The notes: generated from the letters alone by a model not told the origin. A stretch of 64,000 nt of DNA from Bradyrhizobium canariense (GCF_018130465.1 NZ_JAFCKJ010000003.1:682001-746000); one strand, 5' to 3'. Positions 35,201 to 45,389 are shown, counted from the first letter of the stretch. Program-made: numbers and translations.

Positions 35201-36427
35201 ATGACGACGACGTTCGCGCGCCGCTCTGCGGCCCTTCTGGCCTGTGCCGCCTTCGGTTTTGCCACACCCGCCTTCGCTCAGGACAAGTCTGTCACGATCG
35301 GCGTGCTCAACGACATGTCCAGCCTCTATGCGGACATCGGCGGCCCCGGCGCCGTGGCGGCGATCAACATGGCGGTGGAAGATTCCGGTCTCCGCGCCAA
35401 GGGCTGGAAGATCGAGGTGATCAGCGGCGACCACCAGAACAAGCCGGACGTCGGCGTCAACATCGCGCGGCAGTGGATCGACACCCAGAAGGTCGATGTG
35501 ATCGCCGACACTCCGAACTCCGGCGTGGCGCTGGCCGTCAGCAACGTCGTCAAGGAAAAGAACGCGGTCCTGCTCAACAATGGCGGCGCCAGTGCCGACC
35601 TCACCGGCAAGGCCTGCAACGCCAACACCATCTCATATACTTACGACACCTACATGCTCGCCAACGGCACCGGCAAGGCGCTGACCAAGGCCGGCGGCGA
35701 CAGCTGGTTCTTCCTGACCGCCGACTACGCCTTCGGTGCCGCGCTCGAGCGTGACACCAGCGCGGTCGTCACCGCGAACGGCGGCAAGGTGCTCGGCGGC
35801 GTCAAGCATCCGCTCAACACGTCGGACTTCTCCTCCTTCCTGCTCCAGGCGCAGAACTCGAAGGCGAAGATCGTCGGTCTCGCCAATGCCGGCGGCGACA
35901 CCACCAACTCGATCAAGCAGGCGGCCGAGTTCGGCATCGTCGAAGGCGGCCAGAAGCTCGCCGCGCTATTGCTGTTCATCAACGACGTCCACTCGCTCGG
36001 TCTGAAGACCGCGCACGGCCTGACCTTCACCGAATCCTTCTATTGGGACCTCAACGAAGGCACACGCGCCTTCTCGAAGCGCTTCCAGGAAAAGGTGGCC
36101 AACAAGGCAATGCCCTCGATGACGCAGGCCGGCAATTACGCGGCCGTGCTGCATCTTCTGAAGGCGATGGACGCCCTCGGCGGCAATCCGCACGACGGCG
36201 CCAAGGTTGTCGCCAAGATGAAGGAGCTTCCGACCGACGATGCGCTGTTCGGCAAGGGCCCGCTGCGCGAGGACGGACGCCGGATCATTCCCGCCTTCCT
36301 GTTCGAGGTGAAGAAGCCGGAAGAATCGAAGGGGCCGTGGGACTATTACAAGCTGGTCGCGACCATCCCGGCGGAAGATGCGGCCAAGCCGCTCAAGGAC
36401 AGCGAGTGCCCGCTGGTGAAGAAGTGA
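35201..36427 (+). CDS. Branched-chain amino acid-type ABC substrate-binding protein (orphan)
   Basis: The 408-residue periplasmic protein has a signal peptide ending FATPAFAQ and a LivJ-type fold: VTIGVLNDMSSLYADIGGPG, VISGDHQNKPDVGVNIARQW, FFLTADYAFGAALERD, LANAGGDTTNSIKQAAEFG. By eye about seven residues in ten match the binding protein of the liv operon at 49.6 kb. No permease or ATPase lies nearby. It may deliver substrate to that transporter or to another one. ATG 35201 follows GGAGGAAA. Confidence 0.93.
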   Translation: MTTTFARRSAALLACAAFGFATPAFAQDKSVTIGVLNDMSSLYADIGGPGAVAAINMAVEDSGLRAKGWKIEVISGDHQNKPDVGVNIARQWIDTQKVDVIADTPNSGVALAVSNVVKEKNAVLLNNGGASADLTGKACNANTISYTYDTYMLANGTGKALTKAGGDSWFFLTADYAFGAALERDTSAVVTANGGKVLGGVKHPLNTSDFSSFLLQAQNSKAKIVGLANAGGDTTNSIKQAAEFGIVEGGQKLAALLLFINDVHSLGLKTAHGLTFTESFYWDLNEGTRAFSKRFQEKVANKAMPSMTQAGNYAAVLHLLKAMDALGGNPHDGAKVVAKMKELPTDDALFGKGPLREDGRRIIPAFLFEVKKPEESKGPWDYYKLVATIPAEDAAKPLKDSECPLVKK

Positions 36428-36457
36428 CCGCGTAGCGGTCAGGCAAATTCCCAACGA

Positions 36458-36541
36458 CGTCATGCCCGGGCTTGTCCCGGGCATCCACGTTTTGAGCCCG
36501 GACAAAGGACGTGGATGGCCGGGACAAGCCCGGCCACGACG
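36458..36541. repeat. Palindromic repeat between convergent genes
   Basis: The arms 36458-36490 and 36509-36541 are 33-bp inverted copies with three mismatches, built around CCGGGCTTGTCCCGG. The element fills the space between the binding-protein gene and the convergent MFS gene and can serve as a bidirectional terminator. The same core is known to me as a common Bradyrhizobium repeat. Confidence 0.72.
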
Positions 36542-36550
36542 GGCGGCGCG

Positions 36551-37804
36551 TCAGGTGCTCTTCGTCGCGCCCAGCGCCCGCACCGCGATCGCCGCGCACA
36601 CCACCATCAACACCGCCGCGAGCAGGAACGGCGCGCCGGGCAGATGCCACGGCGCGCTGCTGCCGATGAAGTATGAAAACGTCAGCGTGAACAGGAACGG
36701 GCCGACGAGCTGCGACACGCTCTGCACGCTCGCGGTTGCGCCCTGCAACTGGCCCTGCCGATCTGGCGCAACCAGCCGCGTCATCAGCGATTGCATGGCG
36801 GCGCCGGAAATGCCCCACAGCGACATCACGGGAATGCCGAGCCAGAACAGCGGCCCGGTCGGCGCCGCGCCGAAGATCACGAAGCCGACCGCGCCACAGC
36901 ACAGGCCCATCAACAAGGCGTTCCGCTCACCGAGCACGCGCACGATCGGGCCGATCGCGAGCCCCTGCACCACCATGGCGCAAATGCCGACCATCGCCAG
37001 CGTCAGTCCTACGGTTTTCGAATCCCAGCCGTAGCGATAGGTGGCATAGAGCACGAAGGTCGAGGGCAGCACGACATGCGCGACCTGCGCGATGAAGTTG
37101 ACGACGGACAACGCAGCGAGCACGGCGTTGGAACGCAGCAGGCGGAGCGCACCGACCGGGTTGGCGCTGGTCCAGCGGAACGGCGCGCGCTTGTCCGGCG
37201 CCAGCGATTCCGGCAGGACGAAGAGCCCATAGAGTGCATTGGCAAAGCTCAGGGCCGCCGAAGCCCAGAACGGCAGGCGCGGATCGATATCGCCGAGCAG
37301 ACCGCCCAGCGCCGGGCCCAGCACGAAGCCGGCCCCGAAGGCAGCGCCAATCTTGCCGAATACCGCTGCGCGCCGCTCCGGCGGCGTGATGTCGGCAATA
37401 TAGGCAAAGGCGGTCGAGATGCTGGCCGAGGTGATGCCTGAGATGACGCGGCCGACGAACAGCCAGACCAGCGACGGCGCCAGCGCCATCAGCACATAGT
37501 CGGCCGCGAGCCCGAAATTCGACAGCAGCACGACCGGCCGCCGCCCGAAGCGATCCGACAGCGCGCCGAGCACCGGAGAGAACACGAACTGCATCAGCGC
37601 CCAGGCGGTGCCGAACAGGCCGAAGATGCGGGCCGCGTGCGCCGTGTCGTTGTCGACGAAGCTCTCGATCAGTTTTGGCAGGATCGGCATGATCACGCCG
37701 AGCGCGAGCATGTCGAGCAGGATGGTGACGAAGATGAAGGCGACCGCACCGCGCCGGACCGGCGCAGCGCCCTGCGCCATCGCCTCGCCGGCTTCGTTGC
37801 TCAC
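36551..37804 (-). CDS. MFS drug/metabolite exporter, TetA-like
   Basis: The 417-residue protein has the twelve-helix pattern of the tetracycline-exporter branch of the major facilitator superfamily: [21 protein letters not shown], then motif [17 protein letters not shown] in the loop after helix 2, and motif C-like [11 protein letters not shown] in helix 5. It starts with GTG 37804 overlapping the der stop by 4 nt, so it is translationally coupled to der. Substrate cannot be deduced; the TetA likeness does not prove tetracycline export. Confidence 0.88.
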   Translation of the reverse strand: MSNEAGEAMAQGAAPVRRGAVAFIFVTILLDMLALGVIMPILPKLIESFVDNDTAHAARIFGLFGTAWALMQFVFSPVLGALSDRFGRRPVVLLSNFGLAADYVLMALAPSLVWLFVGRVISGITSASISTAFAYIADITPPERRAAVFGKIGAAFGAGFVLGPALGGLLGDIDPRLPFWASAALSFANALYGLFVLPESLAPDKRAPFRWTSANPVGALRLLRSNAVLAALSVVNFIAQVAHVVLPSTFVLYATYRYGWDSKTVGLTLAMVGICAMVVQGLAIGPIVRVLGERNALLMGLCCGAVGFVIFGAAPTGPLFWLGIPVMSLWGISGAAMQSLMTRLVAPDRQGQLQGATASVQSVSQLVGPFLFTLTFSYFIGSSAPWHLPGAPFLLAAVLMVVCAAIAVRALGATKST

Positions 37805-39183
37805 GACGGCCGCTTGCGCTTGTGGGCGAAGGGATTGGCCTTCTCGCGCAGGGTGATACGCACCGGCGTGCCCGGCAGCTCGAAGGCCTCACGCAGCGAA
37901 TTGACGAGATAGCGCAAATAGGACTGCGGCACCGCGTCCGCACGCGAGCAGAACAGCACGAAGCTCGGCGGGCGGGCCTTGGTCTGCGTGATGTAATTCA
38001 GCTTGAGCCGTCGGCCGGACACGGCGGGCGGCGGATTGGCCTGGACCGCCTCCTCGAACCAGCGGTTCAGCGCCGCGGTCGACACACGCCTGTTCCAAAG
38101 CGCATAGGCATCCTGGATCGCCTGCATCAATCGATCGATGCCCTCGCCCATCAAGCCGGAGACGGCGACGATCGGCACGCCCTTGACCTGCGGGAGCAAG
38201 TGATCGGCATCGCGGCGCAGGTTCGAGATCGCACCGCCACCCTTGCTCTCCATCAGGTCCCATTTGTTGACGGCGAGCACGACAGCGCGACCCTCGCGCT
38301 CGATCAGGTCGGCGATGCGAAGGTCCTGCTCCTCGAAGCGGTTCTGCGCATCCATCATCATCACGACGACTTCGGCAAAGCGCACCGCGCGCAGTGCGTC
38401 GGCGACCGAGAGCTTCTCGAGCTTCTCCTCGATCCGCGAGCGCCGGCGCAGACCTGCGGTGTCGAACACGCGAAACTCGCGGCCCTTCCAGTTGATCTCG
38501 ACCGCGATGGAATCGCGCGTGGTGCCGGCCTCCGGGCTCGTCAGCAGGCGCTCCTCGCCGAGCAGATGATTGATCATCGTCGACTTGCCAGCGTTGGGCC
38601 GGCCGACGATCGCGACCCGGATCGGACGCGTGGCGGCCTCTTCCTCCGTCAGCGGCTCGTCGTCCTCGACGTCGTCCTCCTCGACAGGCTCCGGCATCAG
38701 CTCTCTAAGGGCGTCATAGAGCTCACCCATGCCCTCGCCGTGCTCGGCCGATATCTGGATGGGATCGCCGAGGCCGAGCGCGAAGGCCTCCATCGCGCCG
38801 GCATCGCCATGCTTGCCCTCGCTCTTGTTGGCGACGAGCAGCACCGGCTTGTTGGCCTTGCGGGCGAAATCGGCGAAGGCACGATCGGTGGGCGTGAGGC
38901 CGATGCGGGCATCAATCACGAAGAACAGCGCGTCGGCCTGCGCGATCGCGGCCTCCGTCTGCTCCTGCATGCGGGCGGTCAGCGAGCCCTTCGCACCTTC
39001 ATCGAGGCCGGCGGTGTCGATGATGGTGAAGTCGAGATCGCCGAGCTTGGCCTCGCCCTCGCGGCGGTCGCGGGTGACGCCGGGCAGGTCATCGACAAGC
39101 GCGAGCTTCTGCCCGACCAGGCGGTTGAACAGCGTCGATTTGCCGACATTGGGTCGGCCGATAATGGCAATCTTAAAGGACAT
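37801..39183 (-). CDS. der: Ribosome biogenesis GTPase Der (EngA)
   Basis: Der has two GTPase domains and acts in 50S assembly. The 460-residue protein shows both: [16 protein letters not shown] at residue 9 and [16 protein letters not shown] near 200, each followed by a DTAG motif ([16 protein letters not shown]), NKSEG and NKWDL for guanine, and a C-terminal KH-like domain. The acidic linker between them ([18 protein letters not shown]) is normal. It lies after a lipoprotein and YfgM-like gene, much like the E. coli yfgM-bamB-der order. Confidence 0.97.
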   Translation of the reverse strand: MSFKIAIIGRPNVGKSTLFNRLVGQKLALVDDLPGVTRDRREGEAKLGDLDFTIIDTAGLDEGAKGSLTARMQEQTEAAIAQADALFFVIDARIGLTPTDRAFADFARKANKPVLLVANKSEGKHGDAGAMEAFALGLGDPIQISAEHGEGMGELYDALRELMPEPVEEDDVEDDEPLTEEEAATRPIRVAIVGRPNAGKSTMINHLLGEERLLTSPEAGTTRDSIAVEINWKGREFRVFDTAGLRRRSRIEEKLEKLSVADALRAVRFAEVVVMMMDAQNRFEEQDLRIADLIEREGRAVVLAVNKWDLMESKGGGAISNLRRDADHLLPQVKGVPIVAVSGLMGEGIDRLMQAIQDAYALWNRRVSTAALNRWFEEAVQANPPPAVSGRRLKLNYITQTKARPPSFVLFCSRADAVPQSYLRYLVNSLREAFELPGTPVRITLREKANPFAHKRKRPS

Positions 39184-39231
39184 GGGTCATTCGTGCGCTG
39201 CCGGAGCCGCGCCTGTCAATGAAATGAAAAA

Positions 39232-39783
39232 TTAGCGCGAGAAGCTGCCGCTCGGCATTGGCGCCGGGAAGGCGCCCTGCGATTGCTGCTGGGTGGTCTG
39301 GGTCGGTTGCGCCTGCTGGACCGGCTGATCGGGCGGTGGCGCGGTGGTGCGCTTGCGCACGATCTTCTGCCTGGGCGGCGGAGCGGCCGCGGGCGGCGCC
39401 GCCTCCGGCTGGGCCTCGCCATCGACTTCGCCGGCGGGCGCCTCAGCCGGCGCGACTGCAGCGGCGGCCGGCTGCCTGGTCTTTTTCGCCTTGGCGCCCT
39501 TCGCCGGCTTGGCTGGTTCGGGCTGAGGCTCCGCAGGCAAGGCCGCAACGGCAGGCGCGTTCGGATCCGGCTGTTGCTGCGCGCCCCTGTACATGTCTTT
39601 CGGCACGCCCTGCTCGAGGCCCGGCACGCCTTCCGGGAACACCGGCTTGCGGTCGCCCGGCAGCTTCTTCTTGGTATCGAGGAAGTCGAGCATGTCGCTC
39701 GGATCGAAGCTGGAGCAACCGCCCAGCACGCCCGTGAAGGCGATCAGGACGGCGGCTGCGATCAAGCGTGGCGTGCGGCGCAT
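39232..39783 (-). CDS. Hypothetical lipoprotein, Pro/Ala/Gln-rich
   Basis: The 183-residue protein has a lipobox LGGCSS at residue 19-24 after a short hydrophobic stretch, so it is probably lipid-anchored. After a short conserved part (DPSDMLDFLDTKKKLPGDRK ... FPEGVPGLEQGVPKDMYRG) comes a long low-complexity Pro/Ala/Gln/Lys-rich tail. There is no beta-propeller. It sits between YfgM-like and der, the place held by bamB in E. coli, so it may be an envelope partner. No function can be assigned. Confidence 0.75.
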   Translation of the reverse strand: MRRTPRLIAAAVLIAFTGVLGGCSSFDPSDMLDFLDTKKKLPGDRKPVFPEGVPGLEQGVPKDMYRGAQQQPDPNAPAVAALPAEPQPEPAKPAKGAKAKKTRQPAAAAVAPAEAPAGEVDGEAQPEAAPPAAAPPPRQKIVRKRTTAPPPDQPVQQAQPTQTTQQQSQGAFPAPMPSGSFSR

Positions 39784-39825
39784 ATCGGTATCTCGTCTCA
39801 GCTCTCGGGGCCGTCAGCTCTTGAC

Positions 39826-40479
39826 TCAGCTCTTGGCGACGGGCGGCAGCAGGGCCTGCAGCGCCTCGGCGCGCGAGCGCAGGCCGGGCGGCGTTTCACC
39901 GTCCTCGGCAATCGCGTCGAGCCATTTGCGGGCCGCAGTCATGTCGTTGTTGCGCCAGGCCGACAGCGCCAGCATCTCGCGGGCACTGTGACGGAAGGTC
40001 GATTTGGGCGCGGTGGAGGCTTCCAGCCGCTGCTGCATGTCGGCATAGCCAGCACTGTCGAGCAGGAGGCCTGCGGCGCGGACCTTTGCCAGATCCTGCC
40101 ACTCGCCGCCGACGCTGCGGTCGGCGGCAATGTCGTCATACAGCTTGGCGGCTGCCTTGGGATCGCGGGCCGCCGCCTCGGCCGCAGCACGCAGCCGCGC
40201 CAGGGTGCGATAGCCCGATGGAGCCTTGGCGGCGAGCTCGGTGAAGGCCGCCTCGGCCTCCGCATGCTTGTCCTGATCGGACAGCTCGGCAGCTTTCTCG
40301 AAGGCGGCGCCGGCCTCTGCGGCCTTCTTGGCCTCCAGATACTGGTAACCGCGCCAGCCACCCACGGCGGCGACGATCAGCACCATCAGGGCGATGAAGA
40401 AGATCGAATACTTGTCCCACAGCTTCTTGAGCTGTTCGCGACGTACTTCCTCGTCGACTTCGTCAAATAATTCAGACAC
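39826..40479 (-). CDS. YfgM-like membrane-anchored TPR protein
   Basis: The 217-residue protein has a short cytoplasmic N-terminus (SELFDEVDEEVRREQLKKLWDKY is the family pattern, seen here as EEVRREQLKKLW), one membrane helix (about 25-45, FFIALMVLIVAAVGGW), and a periplasmic helical repeat domain of TPR_21 type rich in Ala and Glu. E. coli YfgM is an ancillary SecYEG/PpiD partner. Context with der agrees. The lipoprotein gene follows after 42 nt. Confidence 0.85.
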   Translation of the reverse strand: MSELFDEVDEEVRREQLKKLWDKYSIFFIALMVLIVAAVGGWRGYQYLEAKKAAEAGAAFEKAAELSDQDKHAEAEAAFTELAAKAPSGYRTLARLRAAAEAAARDPKAAAKLYDDIAADRSVGGEWQDLAKVRAAGLLLDSAGYADMQQRLEASTAPKSTFRHSAREMLALSAWRNNDMTAARKWLDAIAEDGETPPGLRSRAEALQALLPPVAKS

Positions 40480-40646
40480 TTATGCTAATCCCATGCCCGT
40501 CCGGGTGCGCGCGCCAAGGCAGTCGCGTCAGGAATCCCGTCCCCCGTGTGGCGGCGAGGTAGCCTAACGATATGGCGGTGGCAAGGCAAAGCGAGCGCGA
40601 TCAAGGCGTTAACCACCCGGGATCGCCCGGAGGCCGCCTGCCCGGC

Positions 40647-42239
40647 TCAGGTTCCCAGAAGCTCCCGCAGCTGCCGCTTCAGCACCTTGCCATTGGCATT
40701 GCGCGGCAACGGCTCCGCGGTGATCGCCATGGTTTCCGGGACCTTGTAGTCGGATAGCCGCTCCGCGCACCAGGCTCGCAAGGCCTCGCTGTCCACCGGC
40801 GCGCGCGTCACCACCACGGCGTGAACGCGTTCGCCCAGCACCGGGCATGTCTTGGCAACGATCGCGCTCTCGACCACGGCTGGGTGGCCGGCCAGCACGG
40901 ATTCGACCTCGGCCGAATAGATCTTCAGGCCACCACGGTTGATCATGTCCTTCTGCCGGTCGAGCACCCGGACAAATCCCTCTGCGTCGACCGAGCCGAG
41001 ATCGCCGGAATGCCAGAACCCGCTGGTGAAGCTTTCGGCCGTGGCCTTCGGATTGTTCCAATAGCCCTTGATGACGGAGGCACTCTGGATCCAGAGCTCG
41101 CCGATTTCGCCATCCGGCAGCTCATGCCCGTCCGCCCCCATTGCCAGGATGCGCGCGCCCGGACACGGCAGGCCGACGCTGTCGATATGGCTTGCCGTCA
41201 ACTTGCCCGGCATGATCGTGGACGGCGATGTCGTCTCGGTCGAGCCGTAGCAGTTCGCCAGCTCGAGGCCGGGAATCGTCGCCTTGAGCTTCTCGATGGT
41301 CGCGACCGGCATCGGTGCGCCGCCAAAACCGCCGATGCGCCAGCTCGACAGATCGTAGCTCTCGAAATCGGGCTGCAGCAGGCAGAGATTGTACATCGCC
41401 GGCACCATCACCGTGTAGGTGACGCGCTCGCGCGCGGCGAGCTTGAGATAATCGGCGGCCTTGAACTCCGGCATGATGATGAGCGCGCCGCCGCAGCAGA
41501 TCATCGTCGTGATGTTGGCGACCACGCCGGTGACGTGGCCGAGCGGCACCGCCGCGATCGAGCGGTCGGCCGCCGTTAATTGCAGGCAGGACACGAAGAT
41601 CATCGACGAATGGACGATGTTGCAATGGGCCAGCATCGCGCCCTTCGGCTTGCCCGTCGTGCCCGAGGTGTAGAGGATCATCGCGGTGTCCTCCTCGCTC
41701 GTCTCGACCGGCGCCGGGGCCGGCGCGTTGTCTGCCAGCACCGCGAAACGCGACAGAGCCGGATCGCCGTCGATGGCGATGCGGTGGACCATTTCGGGCA
41801 CATCCCGCGCATCTGGCAGACGCTCCGCGAGCGCCGCCTCGTGGATCAGTATCCTTGCGCCGCAATCGGTGAGGACGTAGGCGATTTCCGGCTTCTGCTG
41901 GCGCGTGCTGAGCAGCACCGTGACGAGCCCCTCATGCGCGGCAGCAAACAGCAGCAGCGGAAACTCGACGCGGTTGCCGAGCAGGATCGCGACACGATCG
42001 CCGCGCTGCAATCCGAGCTTGCGAAAGCCCGCCGCGATCCGCGCAGCCTGCTCCGCGGCCTCCCGCCAGCTGAGACGGACATTGCCTGCGATCAGCGCTT
42101 CGCCATCGGGATTGCGGGCGCTGGCGCCCGCAATCATTTCCCAGAGGCTCGATGGCCGATCGCAAAATGCCGGTACCACCCGATCGCCGAAGCGCGCCTC
42201 GAACCGCATCGGCGGGATCTGAGATTGCGACCAGTCCAT
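40647..42239 (-). CDS. AMP-forming acyl-CoA synthetase/ligase
   Basis: The 530-residue enzyme belongs to the ANL family. It has the P-loop-like motif ILYTSGTTGKPKGAMLAH, NCYGSTETTSPSTI (A5-like), WHSGDLGSVDAEGFVRVLDR (A7/A8) and the catalytic lysine near the end (LPRNANGKVLKRQLRELL). It activates a carboxylic acid with ATP and CoA. The acid is not readable; medium-chain or aromatic acids are typical for this branch. It stands alone on the minus strand, 45-bp repeat copy 2 lying upstream. Confidence 0.9.
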   Translation of the reverse strand: MDWSQSQIPPMRFEARFGDRVVPAFCDRPSSLWEMIAGASARNPDGEALIAGNVRLSWREAAEQAARIAAGFRKLGLQRGDRVAILLGNRVEFPLLLFAAAHEGLVTVLLSTRQQKPEIAYVLTDCGARILIHEAALAERLPDARDVPEMVHRIAIDGDPALSRFAVLADNAPAPAPVETSEEDTAMILYTSGTTGKPKGAMLAHCNIVHSSMIFVSCLQLTAADRSIAAVPLGHVTGVVANITTMICCGGALIIMPEFKAADYLKLAARERVTYTVMVPAMYNLCLLQPDFESYDLSSWRIGGFGGAPMPVATIEKLKATIPGLELANCYGSTETTSPSTIMPGKLTASHIDSVGLPCPGARILAMGADGHELPDGEIGELWIQSASVIKGYWNNPKATAESFTSGFWHSGDLGSVDAEGFVRVLDRQKDMINRGGLKIYSAEVESVLAGHPAVVESAIVAKTCPVLGERVHAVVVTRAPVDSEALRAWCAERLSDYKVPETMAITAEPLPRNANGKVLKRQLRELLGT

Positions 42240-42329
42240 CGGGAAGCCCTTGGCTTGTTGCTCTTGTTACCTTCCGCGCATGGGCATGCCGGTCCTGTCT
42301 TGTGTTGATCGGCTGCCCTTATAGTCGGC

Positions 42330-42374
42330 GCATGATCTTACCGGAAAACCGCTGCACACTTTTCCGGATCATGC
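42330..42374. repeat. 45-bp palindromic repeat, copy 2
   Basis: GCATGATC at one end and GATCATGC at the other are inverted ends around CCGGAAAACCGCTGCACACT. Read on the minus strand it matches the element at 10046-10090 closely, including GGAAAAGTG.GCAGCGGTTTT. It lies between the acyl-CoA synthetase and NnrU genes and its last base is just before the NnrU stop. Confidence 0.7.
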
Positions 42375-42375
42375 G

Positions 42376-42960
42376 CTATCCACCCATCACGGGAACGCCG
42401 ATCACGACCGGATGGAACGCAAACGCCAGCGCCAGATAAGCGACGATCCCGACCGCGACCGCTATCAGGTCGTTGGTGACGCCGCCCACCGGAATCGGCG
42501 GGCCGCCGCCATCGGTGCGACGCTTCAGCGTAATGCGATCATACACTGCCCAGCCCAGGAAGGAGCCGAACAGGATGATGGAGCCGAGATCGCCATTGGC
42601 CAAAAGATGCGCCGCCGCCCACAGCTTGATACCGGCCAGCATCGGATGCTTCAGCGTCGCATAGATGCGGCCGCGCAGATATGACGCAACCACCAGGATG
42701 ACCGCGGGCAGCATCAGCGCGAGCGTGATGTGCTTGAATGCTTTCGGCGGATACCAGACGTCGATCCAGCCGGTCGCACGGTAATGGGCGAAGCCCCAGA
42801 TGATCAACGCAAGCCCCGCGAGCGAGGCGAGCGAATAGAGGATCTTGTAAGTCCCCTCGCCCAGTCTCGCGATTGCCTGCGCGCGCGCCTCGCGTTTCGT
42901 CGTGAACACATGCGCCGCAAAAAACAGCGCAAGCCCCAGGATCATAACCAGCAGACCCAC
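42376..42960 (-). CDS. NnrU family membrane protein
   Basis: The 194-residue protein has about five membrane segments (LLVMILGLALFFAAHVF, ILYSLASLAGLALIIWGF, ITLALMLPAVILVVASYL, SIILFGSFLGWAVYD, LIAVAVGIVAYLALAFAF). It also has the NnrU landmarks TGWIDVWYPPKAFKH, LKHPMLAGIKLWAAAHLLANGDLGS (in part) and conserved Asp/His. NnrU proteins are linked to nitrite/nitric-oxide respiration in Rhodobacter, but many relatives have no such link; no denitrification genes are nearby. Confidence 0.88.
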   Translation of the reverse strand: MGLLVMILGLALFFAAHVFTTKREARAQAIARLGEGTYKILYSLASLAGLALIIWGFAHYRATGWIDVWYPPKAFKHITLALMLPAVILVVASYLRGRIYATLKHPMLAGIKLWAAAHLLANGDLGSIILFGSFLGWAVYDRITLKRRTDGGGPPIPVGGVTNDLIAVAVGIVAYLALAFAFHPVVIGVPVMGG

Positions 42961-43031
42961 GAGATTCTCCCCTCAACCAGCGCCCCAGCCCATGGCGTAT
43001 CACCGATTGGCCGCGGGTCGCAACTGATGCG

Positions 43032-43613
43032 CTACTTGCCGATCTCGCGATTGTCGACATACCGGATCGCGATCGGCCGCCCGGCGAGGGCACCGCCCAG
43101 GCCTCCCGTGAATTTCAGCGGCAGGCAGGCGTTCAACGATGAATTGATCGCATTGAGATAGGTGGTTCTCGTCTCGGCGGGGACGCCCGCGGTCGCATAA
43201 GTCAGGCGCGGCGGGCCGATCAGGCCGCCCGACTTGTTGAAGCTGAAGCGCACGGCCATCTGCATGCCCGCGCGCGCATTGTCCGTTGGCGGCGACCAGC
43301 AGGTGCGCAGCTCGGCGAAGAGATCGCCGATCGTATCGAGATCGTGATCGGGCTTCTGGTATTTGGTGCGATCGGCCTCCGCCGGCACGCTTTGGATCGT
43401 GAGCTGGAGGTTCTGGCCGTAGGGATAGTCGATCTCGGGAATGCAGGGGCCATGCTCGAGCGGGCTGCAATAGGACGGCGTGCAGGGCCGGCCGTCGAGC
43501 ACGCTGCACGGCTCGTGCGAAAACGGAATGGGGTTGATCTGTCGAGGCCGCGCATCGGCGGCGATCGTCGCGATCGCCAGCAGGAGAATAACAAGGATGC
43601 CGCGCCACATCAT
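43032..43613 (-). CDS. Secreted protein with TonB-C-terminal-like domain
   Basis: The 193-residue protein has a signal peptide (MMWRGILVILLLAIATIAADA) and two Cys pairs in its first 60 residues (EPCSVLDGRPC, SPLEHGPC). A C-terminal region follows with MQMAVRFSFNKSGGLIGPPR and INSSLNACLPLKFTGG. That last part has the look of a TonB C-terminal domain, but lacks an N-terminal membrane anchor and Pro-rich spacer. It may be a periplasmic accessory protein. Function unknown. Confidence 0.65.
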   Translation of the reverse strand: MMWRGILVILLLAIATIAADARPRQINPIPFSHEPCSVLDGRPCTPSYCSPLEHGPCIPEIDYPYGQNLQLTIQSVPAEADRTKYQKPDHDLDTIGDLFAELRTCWSPPTDNARAGMQMAVRFSFNKSGGLIGPPRLTYATAGVPAETRTTYLNAINSSLNACLPLKFTGGLGGALAGRPIAIRYVDNREIGK

Positions 43614-43711
43614 GCGAGCTCACAACACCGCAAGACTGAAACGTGGCATTACCTCCGACAACGTCAAGACCGCCGGCGTTCACGTGCTCGCGTTCAACCC
43701 CGGAGTACTGG

Positions 43712-43734
43712 ATGCCCCGGTCAAGCCGGGGCAT
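43712..43734. terminator. Short palindromic hairpin between TonB-like gene and prfC
   Basis: ATGCCCCGG (43712-43720) and CCGGGGCAT (43726-43734) form a perfect 9-bp stem with a 5-nt loop. It lies 35 nt downstream of prfC and upstream of the TonB-like gene. It is a likely terminator for prfC and resembles the short cores of Bradyrhizobium intergenic repeats. Confidence 0.55.
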
Positions 43735-43769
43735 GACAGCGGAGGGTGAGGAGCGGACGGAGCTACGCC

Positions 43770-45389
43770 CTAACCCTTCTTCTTGACGTCCTTGACGTTG
43801 GTGAACTCGATGCCCTCGGCACGTTCCCTGGTGTAGCCGAGATAGAACTCGTTCCGCGCCAGATATACGGGATCACCGTCGACATCGTCGGCGATGCTGG
43901 AGGTGTTGGCAGCGATGAAGGTATCGAGCTTCTTGCGGTCGTCCGACGAGACCCAGCGCGCAAGCTGGAACTCGCTGACCTCGAATTCGACCGGCAGGGA
44001 ATATTCCGCATCCAGACGCGCCTTGAGCACGTCGAGCTGGAGCGCGCCGACGACGCCAACCAACGCGGGCGCGCCGTCGCGCGGGCGGAACACCTGCACC
44101 ACGCCCTCTTCCGACATCTGCTGAAGCGCTTCCTTCAGCTTCTTCGCTTTCATCGCATCCGTAAGACGCACGCGGCGGACGATTTCCGGCGCAAAGCTCG
44201 GCACGCCGACGAAGTTGAAATCCTCGCCCTCGGTCAGCGTGTCACCGATGCGCAGCGTGCCGTGGTTGGGAATGCCGACGACGTCGCCGGCGAAGGCCTC
44301 GTCGGCCACCGAACGGTCCTGCGCGAAGAAGAATTGCGGGCTCGACAGCGGCATGCTCTTGCCGGTGCGGACCAGCTTGGCCTTCATGCCGCGGCTCAGC
44401 TTGCCGGAGCACAGACGGGCGAAAGCGATGCGGTCGCGGTGGTTGGGATCCATGTTGGCCTGGATCTTGAACACGAAGGCGCTCATGCGCGGGTCGGTGG
44501 CTTCGACCTTGCGCTGGTCGCTCTCCTGCGCGCGCGGCTCGGGCGCGAACTTGCCGAGTCCTTGCAGCAGGTCGCCGACGCCGAAATTGCGCAGCGCGCT
44601 GCCGAAATAGACCGGCGTCAGATGGCCCTCGCGAAACGCTTCGAGCTCGAACGGCTTTGAAGCCGCGGTGACGAGCTCGAGCTCGTCCTTGACCGCCGAC
44701 ACGTCGAGATTGGCGTTGAGCTTGCCGAGCTCGGCGATCTCGATCTGCTGCGCCGCGCCGGTCTTGGCGCCGCCGCCTTCGAGCAGGCGCACGCCGCCAT
44801 TGACGACGTCATAGGTGCCGAGGAAATCGCGGCCGCGGCCGACGGGCCAGGTCATTGGCGTGGTATCGAGCGCCAGCGTCTTCTCGATCTCGTCGAGGAG
44901 CTCGAAGACGTCGCGGCTGTCGCGGTCCATCTTGTTGATGAAGGTGATGATCGGGATGTCCCGAAGACGACACACCTCGAACAGCTTTCGGGTGCGCGCC
45001 TCGATGCCCTTGGCGGCGTCGATCACCATGACGGCGGAATCGACCGCTGTGAGCGTGCGATAGGTGTCCTCCGAAAAGTCCTCGTGGCCCGGCGTGTCCA
45101 GCAGGTTGAACACCAGCCCCTCGAACTCGAAGGTCATGACCGAGGTCACGACCGAGATGCCGCGCTCGCGCTCGATCTTCATCCAGTCCGAACGCGTGTT
45201 GCGCCGCTCGCCCTTGGCCTTGACCTGACCGGCCAGATTGATGGCGCCACCGAACAGCAGCAGCTTTTCGGTCAGTGTGGTCTTGCCGGCGTCCGGATGC
45301 GAGATGATCGCAAACGTGCGCCGCCGCGCCACTTCTGCGGCAAGCGGGGAACGGGCCGTCGATTCGGCTGTGGTGGCGATGTCGGACAT
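43770..45389 (-). CDS. prfC: Peptide chain release factor 3
   Basis: RF3 is a GTPase that recycles RF1 and RF2 from the ribosome. The 539-residue protein has [19 protein letters not shown], switch [29 protein letters not shown], and the later EF-G-like domains with [25 protein letters not shown]. Length and order of domains match. It is divergent from sugE, with a guanidine-II-type riboswitch in the gap. Confidence 0.96.
   Translation of the reverse strand: MSDIATTAESTARSPLAAEVARRRTFAIISHPDAGKTTLTEKLLLFGGAINLAGQVKAKGERRNTRSDWMKIERERGISVVTSVMTFEFEGLVFNLLDTPGHEDFSEDTYRTLTAVDSAVMVIDAAKGIEARTRKLFEVCRLRDIPIITFINKMDRDSRDVFELLDEIEKTLALDTTPMTWPVGRGRDFLGTYDVVNGGVRLLEGGGAKTGAAQQIEIAELGKLNANLDVSAVKDELELVTAASKPFELEAFREGHLTPVYFGSALRNFGVGDLLQGLGKFAPEPRAQESDQRKVEATDPRMSAFVFKIQANMDPNHRDRIAFARLCSGKLSRGMKAKLVRTGKSMPLSSPQFFFAQDRSVADEAFAGDVVGIPNHGTLRIGDTLTEGEDFNFVGVPSFAPEIVRRVRLTDAMKAKKLKEALQQMSEEGVVQVFRPRDGAPALVGVVGALQLDVLKARLDAEYSLPVEFEVSEFQLARWVSSDDRKKLDTFIAANTSSIADDVDGDPVYLARNEFYLGYTRERAEGIEFTNVKDVKKKG

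Noticed and set aside
36551-37804. Calling the MFS exporter a tetracycline-resistance determinant
   Set aside because: TetA-like motifs mark a wide family; the neighbour is der, not a resistance regulator.
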